Positions 46,493 to 55,466 of a stretch of 64,000 nucleotides of DNA are shown in pieces. Made by a program: the position numbers and the translations under genes. Source of the stretch: JABAQJ01 sp046327745 (GTDB taxonomy: Bacteria; Gemmatimonadota; Gemmatimonadetes; Gemmatimonadales; Gemmatimonadaceae); contig JAXLXV010000022.1 of NCBI GenBank assembly GCA_046327745.1, positions 55,762 through 119,761 of the forward strand. The letters run 5' to 3'. Position 1 is the first letter of the stretch; every line of letters begins with the position of its first letter. The notes beneath the pieces are model-generated. The model was not told where the DNA came from. It saw nothing but the letters and a program-made list of their open reading frames with translations, and searched no databases.

Positions 46493-48064
46493 TTGGGGTT
46501 GAGAACGCCGTCTCGCCCCGCATCGACGCCTCGACCTCGCGCCGTGCGACTCTATATCCCGATTGAACGTCCCCGCTTTGGCACCGCGGCGTACTTCCTC
46601 GCGCTGCTGCCATTCGTCGTGCTCGCGATACATCAGTGGGGCTTTCTCCCGACGATGACCGACGGGGACTACGCGCAGTACATCCTGCACGCCAAGGCGC
46701 TGGTCGAAGGGCGCGGTTATACGGACACGGGATACATCTTCACGCCGTTCACCTTCCTCGTCGGGCCGCCGGCGCAGCCCCCCGGTCTGCCACTGCTCTT
46801 GGCCCCAGTCGTGGCGCTGTTTGGGACCAACCTGATCCTTCTTAAGTCGGTAGTGGTGCTTTCGGCGGTTGCGTACTCTCTCATCGCCGCGAACTACTTC
46901 GGGCGACGCGAGAGTGTGTGGGTCGGCGCAACAGTTGCGTTGGTAACCTCACTCGCCTTACAGACGCAGAATGCAACGATCTCGGTCATTGCAGACCTGC
47001 CCTTTTCGGCGGCGTGCTGGTGGCTCATCACCGTGGCTGATCGACGGGGTGCCTGGACCGGGTATCGAGCCGCCGTTGTGACGCTTCTGGGAGGTGTCGC
47101 CGTCGCCTTTCGAATCGCAGGGGCCGCGGCCGGGCTCGCGGTACTCCTCTTCGCCCTGTTGCGACCCCCCGCGCAAAGGCGTGCGGCTTCGCTCCCATTG
47201 GTTCTCTGGTTCAGTGGAGGCGTTACCGCCGTTATGCTGTTCGGGCACCTGATTCCCTTTTCTAAGCAGCTACTACAGCTGCCTCACGCGAACTTGGCCG
47301 CGCGTGCACTGAGTTTTGCACGAGAAGGGAAGGAGGCCGTACTCCATTCGCTCCTCTATCCGTTCGGCAGTGACTCCGCCAACGACGTGTACCACGGGAT
47401 CTTTCTCATCCCGCTTCTCATCGGCGGCGTGCGTTTTCTGGTGCGGTATCGGCGCACCTTCGCGTGGTGCTTCCTGCTCGCCTACGCATTCGTGCTCGCC
47501 GTGTCCCCGGTGCAGGAAGCACGCTACATCTGGCCTCTGTATCCGATTCTCGCATACGCGTTGGTGAGTGGCTTGATCACGTTGATTCAGGCAGCGCTGC
47601 GCGTGACCTCGCGCGATGATCGCGCACCCGTGATCGCGTTCATTCTGATCGCCGTACTTGGCATTTCGTCGACGATGTACGCGTTCCGACAACCGCCACC
47701 GCCCTCGTTCCTCGAGCATCCGGACGTCCAGTCGCTGTTCGCTTGGTTGAGGGAAGACAATCGCCGCTCGCCGGATCGCGTCGTGTTTGTTAACCCGCGA
47801 GTCCTCACGCTGTCCACGGACGTGCCGGCCATGGCGCCGATTTACGCCAGGTCAGAGCGTGTTTTGAGCGAGTTGGAAAGCCGAAGGATCACCGCGGTGA
47901 TTGTTGGCGACTTGGGATTGGGTGAAGCGCCGGATCGCGTCATGCGCGACCTCATTCGAGAAATGCCTGCACGATTCGAGTCAGTGTACATCAACCCGAG
48001 CTTCCGGGTATTCCGGTTTCTCCCCACGCGGGGCGCGACCCTCGCCCCAGCCGCGCGGCAATGA
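46493..48064 (+). CDS. Integral-membrane glycosyltransferase (GT39/ArnT-like)
   Basis: Up to 523 residues. The start is unclear: TTG 46493 lies almost on the divergent gene's ATG; GTG 46544 is an alternative. About 11 hydrophobic helices. The acidic motif D-G-D-Y near residue 60, just after helix 1, is where PMT/ArnT-type enzymes keep their catalytic Asp, and LVGPPAQPPGLPLLLAPVVAL follows. C-terminal soluble domain of about 110 residues. It would transfer a sugar from a polyprenyl-phosphate donor. It overlaps the next gene, a flippase, by ATGA. Confidence 0.8.
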   Translation: MGLRTPSRPASTPRPRAVRLYIPIERPRFGTAAYFLALLPFVVLAIHQWGFLPTMTDGDYAQYILHAKALVEGRGYTDTGYIFTPFTFLVGPPAQPPGLPLLLAPVVALFGTNLILLKSVVVLSAVAYSLIAANYFGRRESVWVGATVALVTSLALQTQNATISVIADLPFSAACWWLITVADRRGAWTGYRAAVVTLLGGVAVAFRIAGAAAGLAVLLFALLRPPAQRRAASLPLVLWFSGGVTAVMLFGHLIPFSKQLLQLPHANLAARALSFAREGKEAVLHSLLYPFGSDSANDVYHGIFLIPLLIGGVRFLVRYRRTFAWCFLLAYAFVLAVSPVQEARYIWPLYPILAYALVSGLITLIQAALRVTSRDDRAPVIAFILIAVLGISSTMYAFRQPPPPSFLEHPDVQSLFAWLREDNRRSPDRVVFVNPRVLTLSTDVPAMAPIYARSERVLSELESRRITAVIVGDLGLGEAPDRVMRDLIREMPARFESVYINPSFRVFRFLPTRGATLAPAARQ

Positions 48065-49455
48065 GCGGACCGCCGACGGAAGAAGGCCACGCCGCCCCCG
48101 AACCCACGGTTGGGGTCGCGGCGCTCCTTCGTCAGCTGCAACGAAACCTCGTCGGCGACGGGATCGGGGCCGTGCTCGCCAGTGGCGCCTTCCAAGCCAC
48201 GGCGGTCGCTGTCCTGGGAGCAGCCGCCTCGTTCGTTGTGCAGATCATTCTCGCGCGAGCCATGGGGCAAAGCGCATACGGCGCGTACGCGTTGGCCCTC
48301 GCGTTCATGAACGCCGCGTTACTAATAGGAAAGCTGGAGATTGACAACGTTGGCGTGCGATTCGCGGGCGCATACGCGGCGCAGCGAAGGTGGTCGCTCC
48401 TCCGCGGCTATTTGCGTGACAGCCAGATCGCGACGCTTCTCACATCCGCCGTCTGTGCCATCCTAGGCGCTGTCCTCACCTGGTACGCGTTTGACTGGCT
48501 ATGGGCCAAGCATCCCGGACTACCTTGGGCGTTGTGGATGGCGTGCGTGCTGCTTCCGGTCACGGCGATGCTGACAGTGCACGCGGCGTTCCTGCAAGGA
48601 TTTCAAAAGTACCTGTCGTCGCAGCTTGCGCCGAACCTGCTCCGACCGATCCTGCTCGGTGTTATCATTTTCATCTGGTGGCGGCTCGCCTCTGCCCACA
48701 TTCCACCGTGGGCCGGCGTGACGGCCAACCTAGGTGCATCCGTCGCCGCCATGATCAGTGCGGGGTGGATGCTGCGTCGTGTCATTCCGGCGGACGTACG
48801 CGATGCACCGATTGAGCGCGATCGCGCCGACTGGATCCGGACAACCAGTCCGCTACTTCTAGTCTCGATCGCGCAGCTCATCATCTCGCAGCAGGCCGAC
48901 CTCATTGTAGTCGGAACCATAACCGACGCACGCAACGTCGCGGAGTACAACGCTGCCAGTCAACTCACGGTCCCGCTGAGCATCGTCGTGAGTTCGGTTA
49001 CGTTTGTGGCTCAGGCGATGATTGCAGACCTGTACGCGAGGGGTGATTTCGCTGGTTTGCAGGCGCTGATTCGCGCCGTGTCTCGCGCGAACGCCGTGGT
49101 CGCCGCGCCCGTGATGATCGTGGTCGTACTCGGTGGGCATCTGTTGCTGCGCCTGTACGGTCCTGCCTACGCGTCGGCGTATCCTGTGCTGATCATTCTC
49201 ATGGGGGCCCAGTTGGTCATCGCGTTGAGTGGCTCGTTAGCCGGGTATCTCCTCACGATGACCCGCTTTCAAGGCGCTGCCGCATGGATCATCGGAGGGG
49301 CGGCATTGCTGAACTTGGCGCTTACTCTCGTGCTCACACCTCTGTTCGGCATCATTGGAACCGCTACCGCAACGTTGGTAGCTGCATTAGCTCGAGGCCT
49401 CGCGCTCACCGTCTTTATCAAGCGACGCATGGGGCTTCGCGTCCCGGCATTCTGA
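48061..49455 (+). CDS. MOP-family polysaccharide flippase (Wzx-like)
   Basis: 464 residues, 12-14 hydrophobic helices. The N-terminal half contains FVVQIILARAMGQSAYGAYALALAFMNAALLIGKLEIDNVGVRF, and the middle has LISQQADLIVVGTITDARNVAEYNAASQLTVPLSIVV, both typical of the polysaccharide-transport branch of MOP exporters. Coupled to the upstream membrane glycosyltransferase. It is the second flippase of the window and the one belonging to the 46-60 kb polysaccharide locus. Confidence 0.92.
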   Translation: MSGPPTEEGHAAPEPTVGVAALLRQLQRNLVGDGIGAVLASGAFQATAVAVLGAAASFVVQIILARAMGQSAYGAYALALAFMNAALLIGKLEIDNVGVRFAGAYAAQRRWSLLRGYLRDSQIATLLTSAVCAILGAVLTWYAFDWLWAKHPGLPWALWMACVLLPVTAMLTVHAAFLQGFQKYLSSQLAPNLLRPILLGVIIFIWWRLASAHIPPWAGVTANLGASVAAMISAGWMLRRVIPADVRDAPIERDRADWIRTTSPLLLVSIAQLIISQQADLIVVGTITDARNVAEYNAASQLTVPLSIVVSSVTFVAQAMIADLYARGDFAGLQALIRAVSRANAVVAAPVMIVVVLGGHLLLRLYGPAYASAYPVLIILMGAQLVIALSGSLAGYLLTMTRFQGAAAWIIGGAALLNLALTLVLTPLFGIIGTATATLVAALARGLALTVFIKRRMGLRVPAF

Positions 49456-49465
49456 CAGCCTTAAC

Positions 49466-50518
49466 TTACGGTGATGATTCCGGTCGCTTGGGAATAAACT
49501 CGGCGATCCCGGTCAGCCAGCTCTCGAATTCGAGGGGCGTCACCGAAGCTGTGTCCACGAGCCGCGGGAGCATCAGCGGGTCGTCGCCTTTCGACGCCAA
49601 CCCTACAAAGCAGGTGGTCGCCGACTCTACGGCAGCGTCACGCAGCCAAGGCAGAAATGCCGGGTTGGTCACGCCACTCGGGTAGCAAAAGTGCACCTTC
49701 TCGCGAGACGGTCCGGCACCAAGGCGTTGCAGGCTCCTTCGGTTATCATCGATCTCGCGAGTGAACAGCTCGCGATCCACAGGCACGCGATGTCGATGCG
49801 TGTGCAGCTGGACATCGATAAGGTCCCGAGGAAGGGCTGCCACCTCGGCTGGCGTCATCAAGTGGAAGAGGCGTTGCCTGACGAGCGCTTCGTAGTCCAC
49901 GTCGCAGCGCCTCGCGATCTCGTGCAACACGTCGTCCTTGGCGTCGGCCGTGAGGTCATGCTCGCGGGAGAAGTTGTAGACGTCAACCGCCGCTCGGGTC
50001 GCCCCCGCGCGCGTGCGCAGGTCGAGCTCGTGGCCATGCGAGGTAATGCCTGTGCCGTCGATGATCCGTCCGCGTCCGCGCCACAACAGGTAGTTGCTCA
50101 TCGTGTCGAACACCGGTCCACCCCGCTCGGCGTAGTACGTCGTCAGGTAGACCGTCGCCGGCATGTTGAACTCACGCAGGATCGGCACGGCCAACGCTGA
50201 GAAATCATGTGCGCCGTCGTCGAACGTCAGGGTCACTGCCCGCCGAGGCAGCGTGCCGGCATACAATCGTTGCACGGCCACGTCGAACGGCAGGACAGAG
50301 TAGCCGCCGTCACGCAGTGCGGCCAGCCGCGCGCGCAATAGCTTGGGCGGCATGTACAACGACGGACTCCACTCGTGCTCGTCGGCGAGTGAAATGCCGT
50401 GATACGCGATGATCAGGAGTCGCTGTCCGCGCCAATGACTGTCGCGGACACGCGCGGTGACCCCGGTCGTTCGGGCAAGCGCAAGCGCCGACAGCTTAGC
50501 CGTCTTGTAGAGCGACAT
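49466..50518 (-). CDS. Polysaccharide deacetylase (NodB-like, CE4)
   Basis: 350 residues. Motif 1 TLTFDDGAHD (catalytic Asp and metal Asp) and motif 2 VQLHTHRHRVP (metal His pair); the late R-x-P motif is not obvious. The N-terminus LLIIAYHGISLADEHEW resembles exopolysaccharide-locus deacetylases of the XrtA/PEP-CTERM type. It removes N-acetyl groups from amino sugars. Convergent with the flippase, 10 bases apart. Confidence 0.9.
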   Translation of the reverse strand: MSLYKTAKLSALALARTTGVTARVRDSHWRGQRLLIIAYHGISLADEHEWSPSLYMPPKLLRARLAALRDGGYSVLPFDVAVQRLYAGTLPRRAVTLTFDDGAHDFSALAVPILREFNMPATVYLTTYYAERGGPVFDTMSNYLLWRGRGRIIDGTGITSHGHELDLRTRAGATRAAVDVYNFSREHDLTADAKDDVLHEIARRCDVDYEALVRQRLFHLMTPAEVAALPRDLIDVQLHTHRHRVPVDRELFTREIDDNRRSLQRLGAGPSREKVHFCYPSGVTNPAFLPWLRDAAVESATTCFVGLASKGDDPLMLPRLVDTASVTPLEFESWLTGIAEFIPKRPESSP

Positions 50519-50576
50519 ACCGAAGTTCCTGGGGAGTGCCTAGCGAGATTCGGCCCCAACGCGACCGATCATGGTG

Positions 50577-51539
50577 CTATGGCCCGCCAACGGCAAGCGC
50601 CGGCTCTTGGACCGTGGTCCATTGCCATAACCGTCGGATCCCCTCCAACAACGTCACCGTGGGTTCGTATCCAAGGACTGCTCGGGCGCGCTCCAAACTC
50701 GCCAGCGAATCACGGATGTCACCAGCGCGCTCCGGCCGGTGCTCCACCAGGATGGGACGTCCCGAGACTTCCTCCACCAGACGGACCAGCTGCAACAATG
50801 TGGTCTGCTCACCCGCGCCCACGTTCACACACCAGCCGCTCACTTGCGCGGCGGCGCCCGTCGCCGCCAGCACGTTCGCGGCGACTACGTTGTCGATGTA
50901 CGTGAAGTCGCGCGTCTGCAAGCCGTCGCCGTAGATCGACATCGGCGTACCAGCGGTTGCTGCACGCATGACCAACGGGATGACGGCAGCGTACGGACCG
51001 TTAGGATCCTGGCGTGGCCCAAACACGTTGAAGTAGCGCAAGGCGACGCCTTCCACCAAGCCAGCTCGCGCATACGCCAAGGTGTAAACCTCGCCCGCCA
51101 ACTTGGCCGCCGCATACGGCGACTTTGGCAACGGCTCCGCGTCTTCGGTCTTCGGGAGCGTCGGCGTCTCGCCGTACGCAGAACTCGACGCGGAGTACAC
51201 GAAGCGACGAACGCCGTGACGGCGCGCCGCATCCAGTAGGTAGAATGTCGCGTTCACATTCGAGTCGTGCGTTCCAAGCGGGTCCACCATGGAGCGGGGC
51301 ACGCTCGACATGGCCGCCAGATGGAAAACGACCTCCACGCCCTCAGCAGCGCGCTCGCAGACGCTCGGATCCCTCAAATCCTCCTGCCGAAACTCGATGT
51401 GGCTGAGAACGTCCGACAGGTTGCGGAGGAACCCGGTTGAAAGGTTGTCCACCACGCGGACTTCCCATCCCATATCCAGCAGCCGTCGAGTCAGGTGCGA
51501 CCCGATAAACCCTGCGCCGCCGGTGAGTAATGCCTTCAT
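50577..51539 (-). CDS. NAD-dependent sugar epimerase (UDP-glucose 4-epimerase-like)
   Basis: 320 residues from the ATG at 51539 (51545 possible). Rossmann start MKALLTGGAGFIGSHLTRRLLDMGWEV, then DNLSTG, FHLAAMSSVPRSMVDP, SSSSAYGETP (Ser) and PYAAAKLAGE (Y-x-x-x-K), FNVFGPRQDPNGPYAAVIP. It is an extended short-chain dehydrogenase, most like UDP-Glc(NAc)/UDP-GlcA 4-epimerases. It supplies Gal-type or GalNAc-type nucleotide sugars for the locus. Confidence 0.92.
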   Translation of the reverse strand: MKALLTGGAGFIGSHLTRRLLDMGWEVRVVDNLSTGFLRNLSDVLSHIEFRQEDLRDPSVCERAAEGVEVVFHLAAMSSVPRSMVDPLGTHDSNVNATFYLLDAARRHGVRRFVYSASSSAYGETPTLPKTEDAEPLPKSPYAAAKLAGEVYTLAYARAGLVEGVALRYFNVFGPRQDPNGPYAAVIPLVMRAATAGTPMSIYGDGLQTRDFTYIDNVVAANVLAATGAAAQVSGWCVNVGAGEQTTLLQLVRLVEEVSGRPILVEHRPERAGDIRDSLASLERARAVLGYEPTVTLLEGIRRLWQWTTVQEPALAVGGP

Positions 51540-51808
51540 AGCCAAGAGGTAAGAGGAGATTCAACAGTCGACGAAAGGTGTAGCCGTTGCGCCATGGAGC
51601 AAAGCGCGGTCCATCACGAAACGGTCGTTCCAGCCGACCTGAAGCGCATCGGTTCCGCTCAGTTAGGGACGGGTAATCCCTTGTCAGGCAACAGGTCGCG
51701 CCGCTTCGTGTGGCGAACTCGCCACCGATGTCGTCCTTCCGCTACAATGCTCCGTTAGCACGCTCGCCCCCCAACCGATGATAGCGGTGACGAGAGCGGG
51801 CCCATGTC

Positions 51809-52957
51809 TTGCCCTTAGACCGCCAGTTTTCCCCGCATACGCCCTTCGTGATCGCTTTCGCACTGATCTGTTTTGCAACGGTTGGATTTACCTGGGCCGG
51901 CTACCCGCTTCTGGTGGCCGTGCTGGCTTCGCTTCGCAAGGCCGCTCCTCGTGAACCCGTGGCAACGCCGCCTCGCGTCACGGTGATTATCGCCACCATT
52001 GCCGACGACGAGGCACTTGCCCAGCGCCTGGCCGACCTGGAGCGAACCCAGTACCCCCACGAACGTCTCGACATTGTGGTCGCGCTGGATGCTCGGCGCG
52101 CGTCCGGTACAGCGCGCCTCGAAGCTCGGGAGATTCCGGTTCGTATCGTCCGAGGCGACGCTCCCGGTGGGAAGGCCCTGGCGTTGAATGCCGGAGTGCG
52201 CGCAGCGACAGGTGAATTTCTCGTGTTCTCCGATGTCGCTCAGCAATTTGAACCGGATACCATTCCGCGACTCGTGGCCGCACTCGTCGCCGATGGTCGA
52301 CTCGGTGCGGTTTCTGGAGCACTGCACATTGGCGGCGCCCCGGGCCGGTTCTCTATTGCCAATCGTTATTGGCAGCTTGAACGGTGGCTACGCCGCAATG
52401 AAGCTCGCGTGCACTCGGCGGTAGGGGTGACGGGTGCCGTTTACGCCATGCAGCGCGTGCTCTGGGTGCCGCTTCCCGACGGCCTGATTCTGGACGACTT
52501 GTACACCCCCATGCAGTTGGTGCTGCGCGGTTACCGCGTTGGATTTGACGAGCGAGCGCTGGCGCACGACGGTCGCCACTTTGCCCCGCGTGACGAGTAC
52601 AAGCGCAAGGCGCGGACGCTGACCGGTGTGTTGCAGCTGTGTGCCTGGATGCCATCGGTCATGGCACCAACGCGCAACCCGATCTGGCTCCAGTTCGTGA
52701 GTCACAAGTTGTTGCGTCTGGCGACTCCGTATCTTCTGGGGCTCGGCGTGGTGGCCGTCCTTGGTCGGGCGATGGTAGGCCACCTGGGGTCGTACCCAGG
52801 CTGGGCGGTCGGCTTGGTCATCGCGGTGCTGCTGCTTCCCGCGTTGGCAAGCCGCCGAGTACGTGAGGGACTGTCCGGCGCAGCGTATATGCAGCTGGCG
52901 GCCGTGAAAGCAACTGTGAACGCATTCCGAGGACATTGGGATGTGTGGCAGAGCTGA
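51809..52957 (+). CDS. Membrane-associated family 2 glycosyltransferase
   Basis: 382 residues from a TTG at 51809 (an ATG five bases upstream is out of frame and stops at once). N-terminal membrane helix, then the GT-A domain RVTVIIATIADDEALAQRLADLERTQYPHERLDIVVALD, GGKALALNAGVRAATGEFLVFSDVAQQFEPD (D-x-D position replaced by D-V-A) and DGLILDDLYTPMQLVLRGYRVGF (catalytic acid). Two or three C-terminal helices follow. Resembles processive or single-transfer GT2 enzymes of exopolysaccharide loci. Confidence 0.88.
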   Translation: MPLDRQFSPHTPFVIAFALICFATVGFTWAGYPLLVAVLASLRKAAPREPVATPPRVTVIIATIADDEALAQRLADLERTQYPHERLDIVVALDARRASGTARLEAREIPVRIVRGDAPGGKALALNAGVRAATGEFLVFSDVAQQFEPDTIPRLVAALVADGRLGAVSGALHIGGAPGRFSIANRYWQLERWLRRNEARVHSAVGVTGAVYAMQRVLWVPLPDGLILDDLYTPMQLVLRGYRVGFDERALAHDGRHFAPRDEYKRKARTLTGVLQLCAWMPSVMAPTRNPIWLQFVSHKLLRLATPYLLGLGVVAVLGRAMVGHLGSYPGWAVGLVIAVLLLPALASRRVREGLSGAAYMQLAAVKATVNAFRGHWDVWQS

Positions 52958-53023
52958 CGGCGTGCGGCGCCAGAGCACGGTGCTGCGGCTGACCAGGCGG
53001 CCGGCGAGCCAGGAAGGACGTCC

Positions 53024-55462
53024 ATGAACCCGTTGACGGCCCTTGGACGCCTGCGGGGGCGCAGTCGCGCCGAACTCGCGGAGCGCGCGGCACAGTACCT
53101 GGCGGCTCGTGCCGAGCGTATGGGGTGGCGCGACACACGCGAGCTGACGGTCACGGACTTGAACCGTCGCCTGAAGCCGCGTGATCAGGGTGGCCATTCC
53201 TCGCTGGATGACTGGTTCGCGCACTTCACACGCGGCGACTCGGCGCCGTTCCTTCCCGGGCTGGAGCATCGGGATGACACGGTGGCGGCCTTGCGGGCGT
53301 TCGCCCCAGATGCCGAGGCGCCGACTCTCACGCGCGCCGAGCGCATGCTGCGAGGAGAGTTTGACCTGTTGGGATACCGCGGGCTTCGCTACGCATTGCC
53401 GATCGACTGGCAGGTCGATCCCGTGCGCGGACGGCGAGCACCAACGGGCCACTGGAGTCGCATTCCCTTTCTCGACGACGCGATCTGCGGTGACCACAAG
53501 GCCATTTGGGAGATCAACCGGCACCAAGTCCTGGTCGCGTTAGGTCAGGCGTACTGGTACTCGGGCGATGAACGCTTTGCTGCCCGAGCGTGTGCCTGGT
53601 TGCACGAGTGGATGGATGCCAATCCCCCTAAACAGGGCATCAACTGGGCCAGTAGTCTGGAGGTGGCGTTTCGAGCCTACTCCTGGATCTGGACGTTGCA
53701 GATGTTGAAGTCGTCGCCAAGTCTCGATGCCGCGTTGTTTGCACGTGTGATCGGGCACCTCACACTATCGGCGCGCCACCTGGAACGTTTTTTGTCCACG
53801 TATTTCAGCCCGAACACCCATCTGACGGGCGAGGGACTAGGGCTGTACGTGTTGGGAATGCAACTGGCGCCGCTGGCGGATGCCACGCGCTGGCGCAGAC
53901 ACGGCTTGGCGATCCTGCTGAACCAGCTGCCCCGTCACGTGTATCCGGATGGCATCTACTTCGAGCAGGCCACGTACTACCAGCGCTACACCGCCGAGTT
54001 CTACCTGCAGTTGTTTATCCTGGCGGAAGCAGAGCGCGATGCGATCCGCGAGCGCATTCGGATGCCGCTGATCAGGACGCTGGAGGCGCTGCAGAGTGTC
54101 ATGCGGCCAGATGGGACCATGCCCCTGCTGGGTGACGACGACGGCGGACGCCTGATGTTCCTGGACGCGTCCGACGGGAACGACCTCCGCGGCTTGCTGG
54201 CTACCGCCGCCGTGACACTTCAGCGGCCAGACTTCGCTTACGGCGCGTCCGGCCCGCGCGCTGAATTGATCTGGACACTAGGCGCCGCTGGCGCGGCCCA
54301 GTGGCGTGGGTTGTCCCCGATGCCACCGCTCATCGAATCCCGGGCGTTCATGCACGGCGGCGTGTTGGTCATGCGCGATGGCTGGACCCCCGTAGCCAGT
54401 AGCATGGTGATCGACGCGGGGCCTCACGGCGTCTTCAACTGCGGCCACGCGCATGCTGACGCCCTATCATTTGACCTGACGGTGGAGGGGCGTGCCACGT
54501 TTGTCGATCCAGGCACGTACACGTACACGGCACCACTCGCGGACCGCGATCTCTTCCGCTCCACGGCCGTGCACAACGCCCTCACAGTGAATGACAGCTC
54601 GTCATCGATCATGCAGGGCCCCTTCTCATGGGCGACTATCGCGCATGCCAGCATCGAACGTTGGCACTCGTCTCCCTCGCTCGATTTCTTCGAAGGGTCA
54701 CATGACGGTTACGAGCGTCCAAGCGTTCACGCCGAGGTGGTACGTTCCATCGTGTTTGTAAAGGATGGCTACTGGATCATTCGCGACCGCGTGGTGTCCG
54801 GTCGCCGGTTCAACGCTTTTGCCACCCTGCAGTGCGCCATCGGGCTGGAGGTCCGCGAGATGTTACCGGGCCAATTCAGCGTGATAGACGGAACCAACGC
54901 GCTCGTCCACGTGCACGCGCTGGGATCTAGCACGACAACGTCGCTCGACCACGGTTGGGTCTCGCCAGCCTACGGTGCGCGCCACAAGGCGCCGCGTATT
55001 CGCGTCCATATCAGCGCCGCCGGTGCTTCGGCTTTCGAAACCGTGATCTGCAAAGCCTCGCTAGCGGCACACGTCGAGCGACGCCGAGGCGCCGCGAGTG
55101 ACATTGTCGAGGTTCGCACCCAACGGTTCCGCGACGTCCTCGTCTTTAGCGACGGGGGCGAGCATCCCGAATGTGAAGGCGTTTCCACCGACGCCGACGT
55201 CTTTTGGATCCGACGGGACGCCGAGTCCGGCGTCGCCCTGGAGTGCTTTGCAACTGGGGCCACGCGTCTTACCGTGGATGGGGTGACGGTCGACACGTTG
55301 GTCATGCCCGGGGCGCTGGCTGCGCACCGGACGCCGACAGGATGGCAGCGCCGCCCCGTGGGCGCGAGCAGCAGCTCCTCGGCAGGCGCATCATCGTTAG
55401 GCGACGAAGGCGATGGAACCGCGCCGTTCGGCGCCGGTGGTTTCCTCAACTCCACGACCTGA
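53024..55462 (+). CDS. Heparinase II/III-family protein (alginate-lyase superfamily)
   Basis: 812 residues. The N-terminal helical toroid domain (about 40-360) contains DDWFAHFTRGDSAPFLPGL, EINRHQVLVALGQAYWYSGDERFA and YFSPNTHLTGEGLGLYVLGM. The C-terminal beta-sandwich domain (about 430-680) has FNCGHAHADALSFDLTVEGRATFVDPGTYTYT, the family's His/Tyr region, and HNALTVNDSSSSIM. The protein ends in a Ser/Gly-rich tail. Such genes are frequent in exopolysaccharide loci, where they cleave uronate-containing polymers by beta-elimination. No signal peptide is visible, so it may act on nascent polymer or be exported otherwise. Confidence 0.9.
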   Translation: MNPLTALGRLRGRSRAELAERAAQYLAARAERMGWRDTRELTVTDLNRRLKPRDQGGHSSLDDWFAHFTRGDSAPFLPGLEHRDDTVAALRAFAPDAEAPTLTRAERMLRGEFDLLGYRGLRYALPIDWQVDPVRGRRAPTGHWSRIPFLDDAICGDHKAIWEINRHQVLVALGQAYWYSGDERFAARACAWLHEWMDANPPKQGINWASSLEVAFRAYSWIWTLQMLKSSPSLDAALFARVIGHLTLSARHLERFLSTYFSPNTHLTGEGLGLYVLGMQLAPLADATRWRRHGLAILLNQLPRHVYPDGIYFEQATYYQRYTAEFYLQLFILAEAERDAIRERIRMPLIRTLEALQSVMRPDGTMPLLGDDDGGRLMFLDASDGNDLRGLLATAAVTLQRPDFAYGASGPRAELIWTLGAAGAAQWRGLSPMPPLIESRAFMHGGVLVMRDGWTPVASSMVIDAGPHGVFNCGHAHADALSFDLTVEGRATFVDPGTYTYTAPLADRDLFRSTAVHNALTVNDSSSSIMQGPFSWATIAHASIERWHSSPSLDFFEGSHDGYERPSVHAEVVRSIVFVKDGYWIIRDRVVSGRRFNAFATLQCAIGLEVREMLPGQFSVIDGTNALVHVHALGSSTTTSLDHGWVSPAYGARHKAPRIRVHISAAGASAFETVICKASLAAHVERRRGAASDIVEVRTQRFRDVLVFSDGGEHPECEGVSTDADVFWIRRDAESGVALECFATGATRLTVDGVTVDTLVMPGALAAHRTPTGWQRRPVGASSSSSAGASSLGDEGDGTAPFGAGGFLNSTT

Positions 55463-55466
55463 TACT

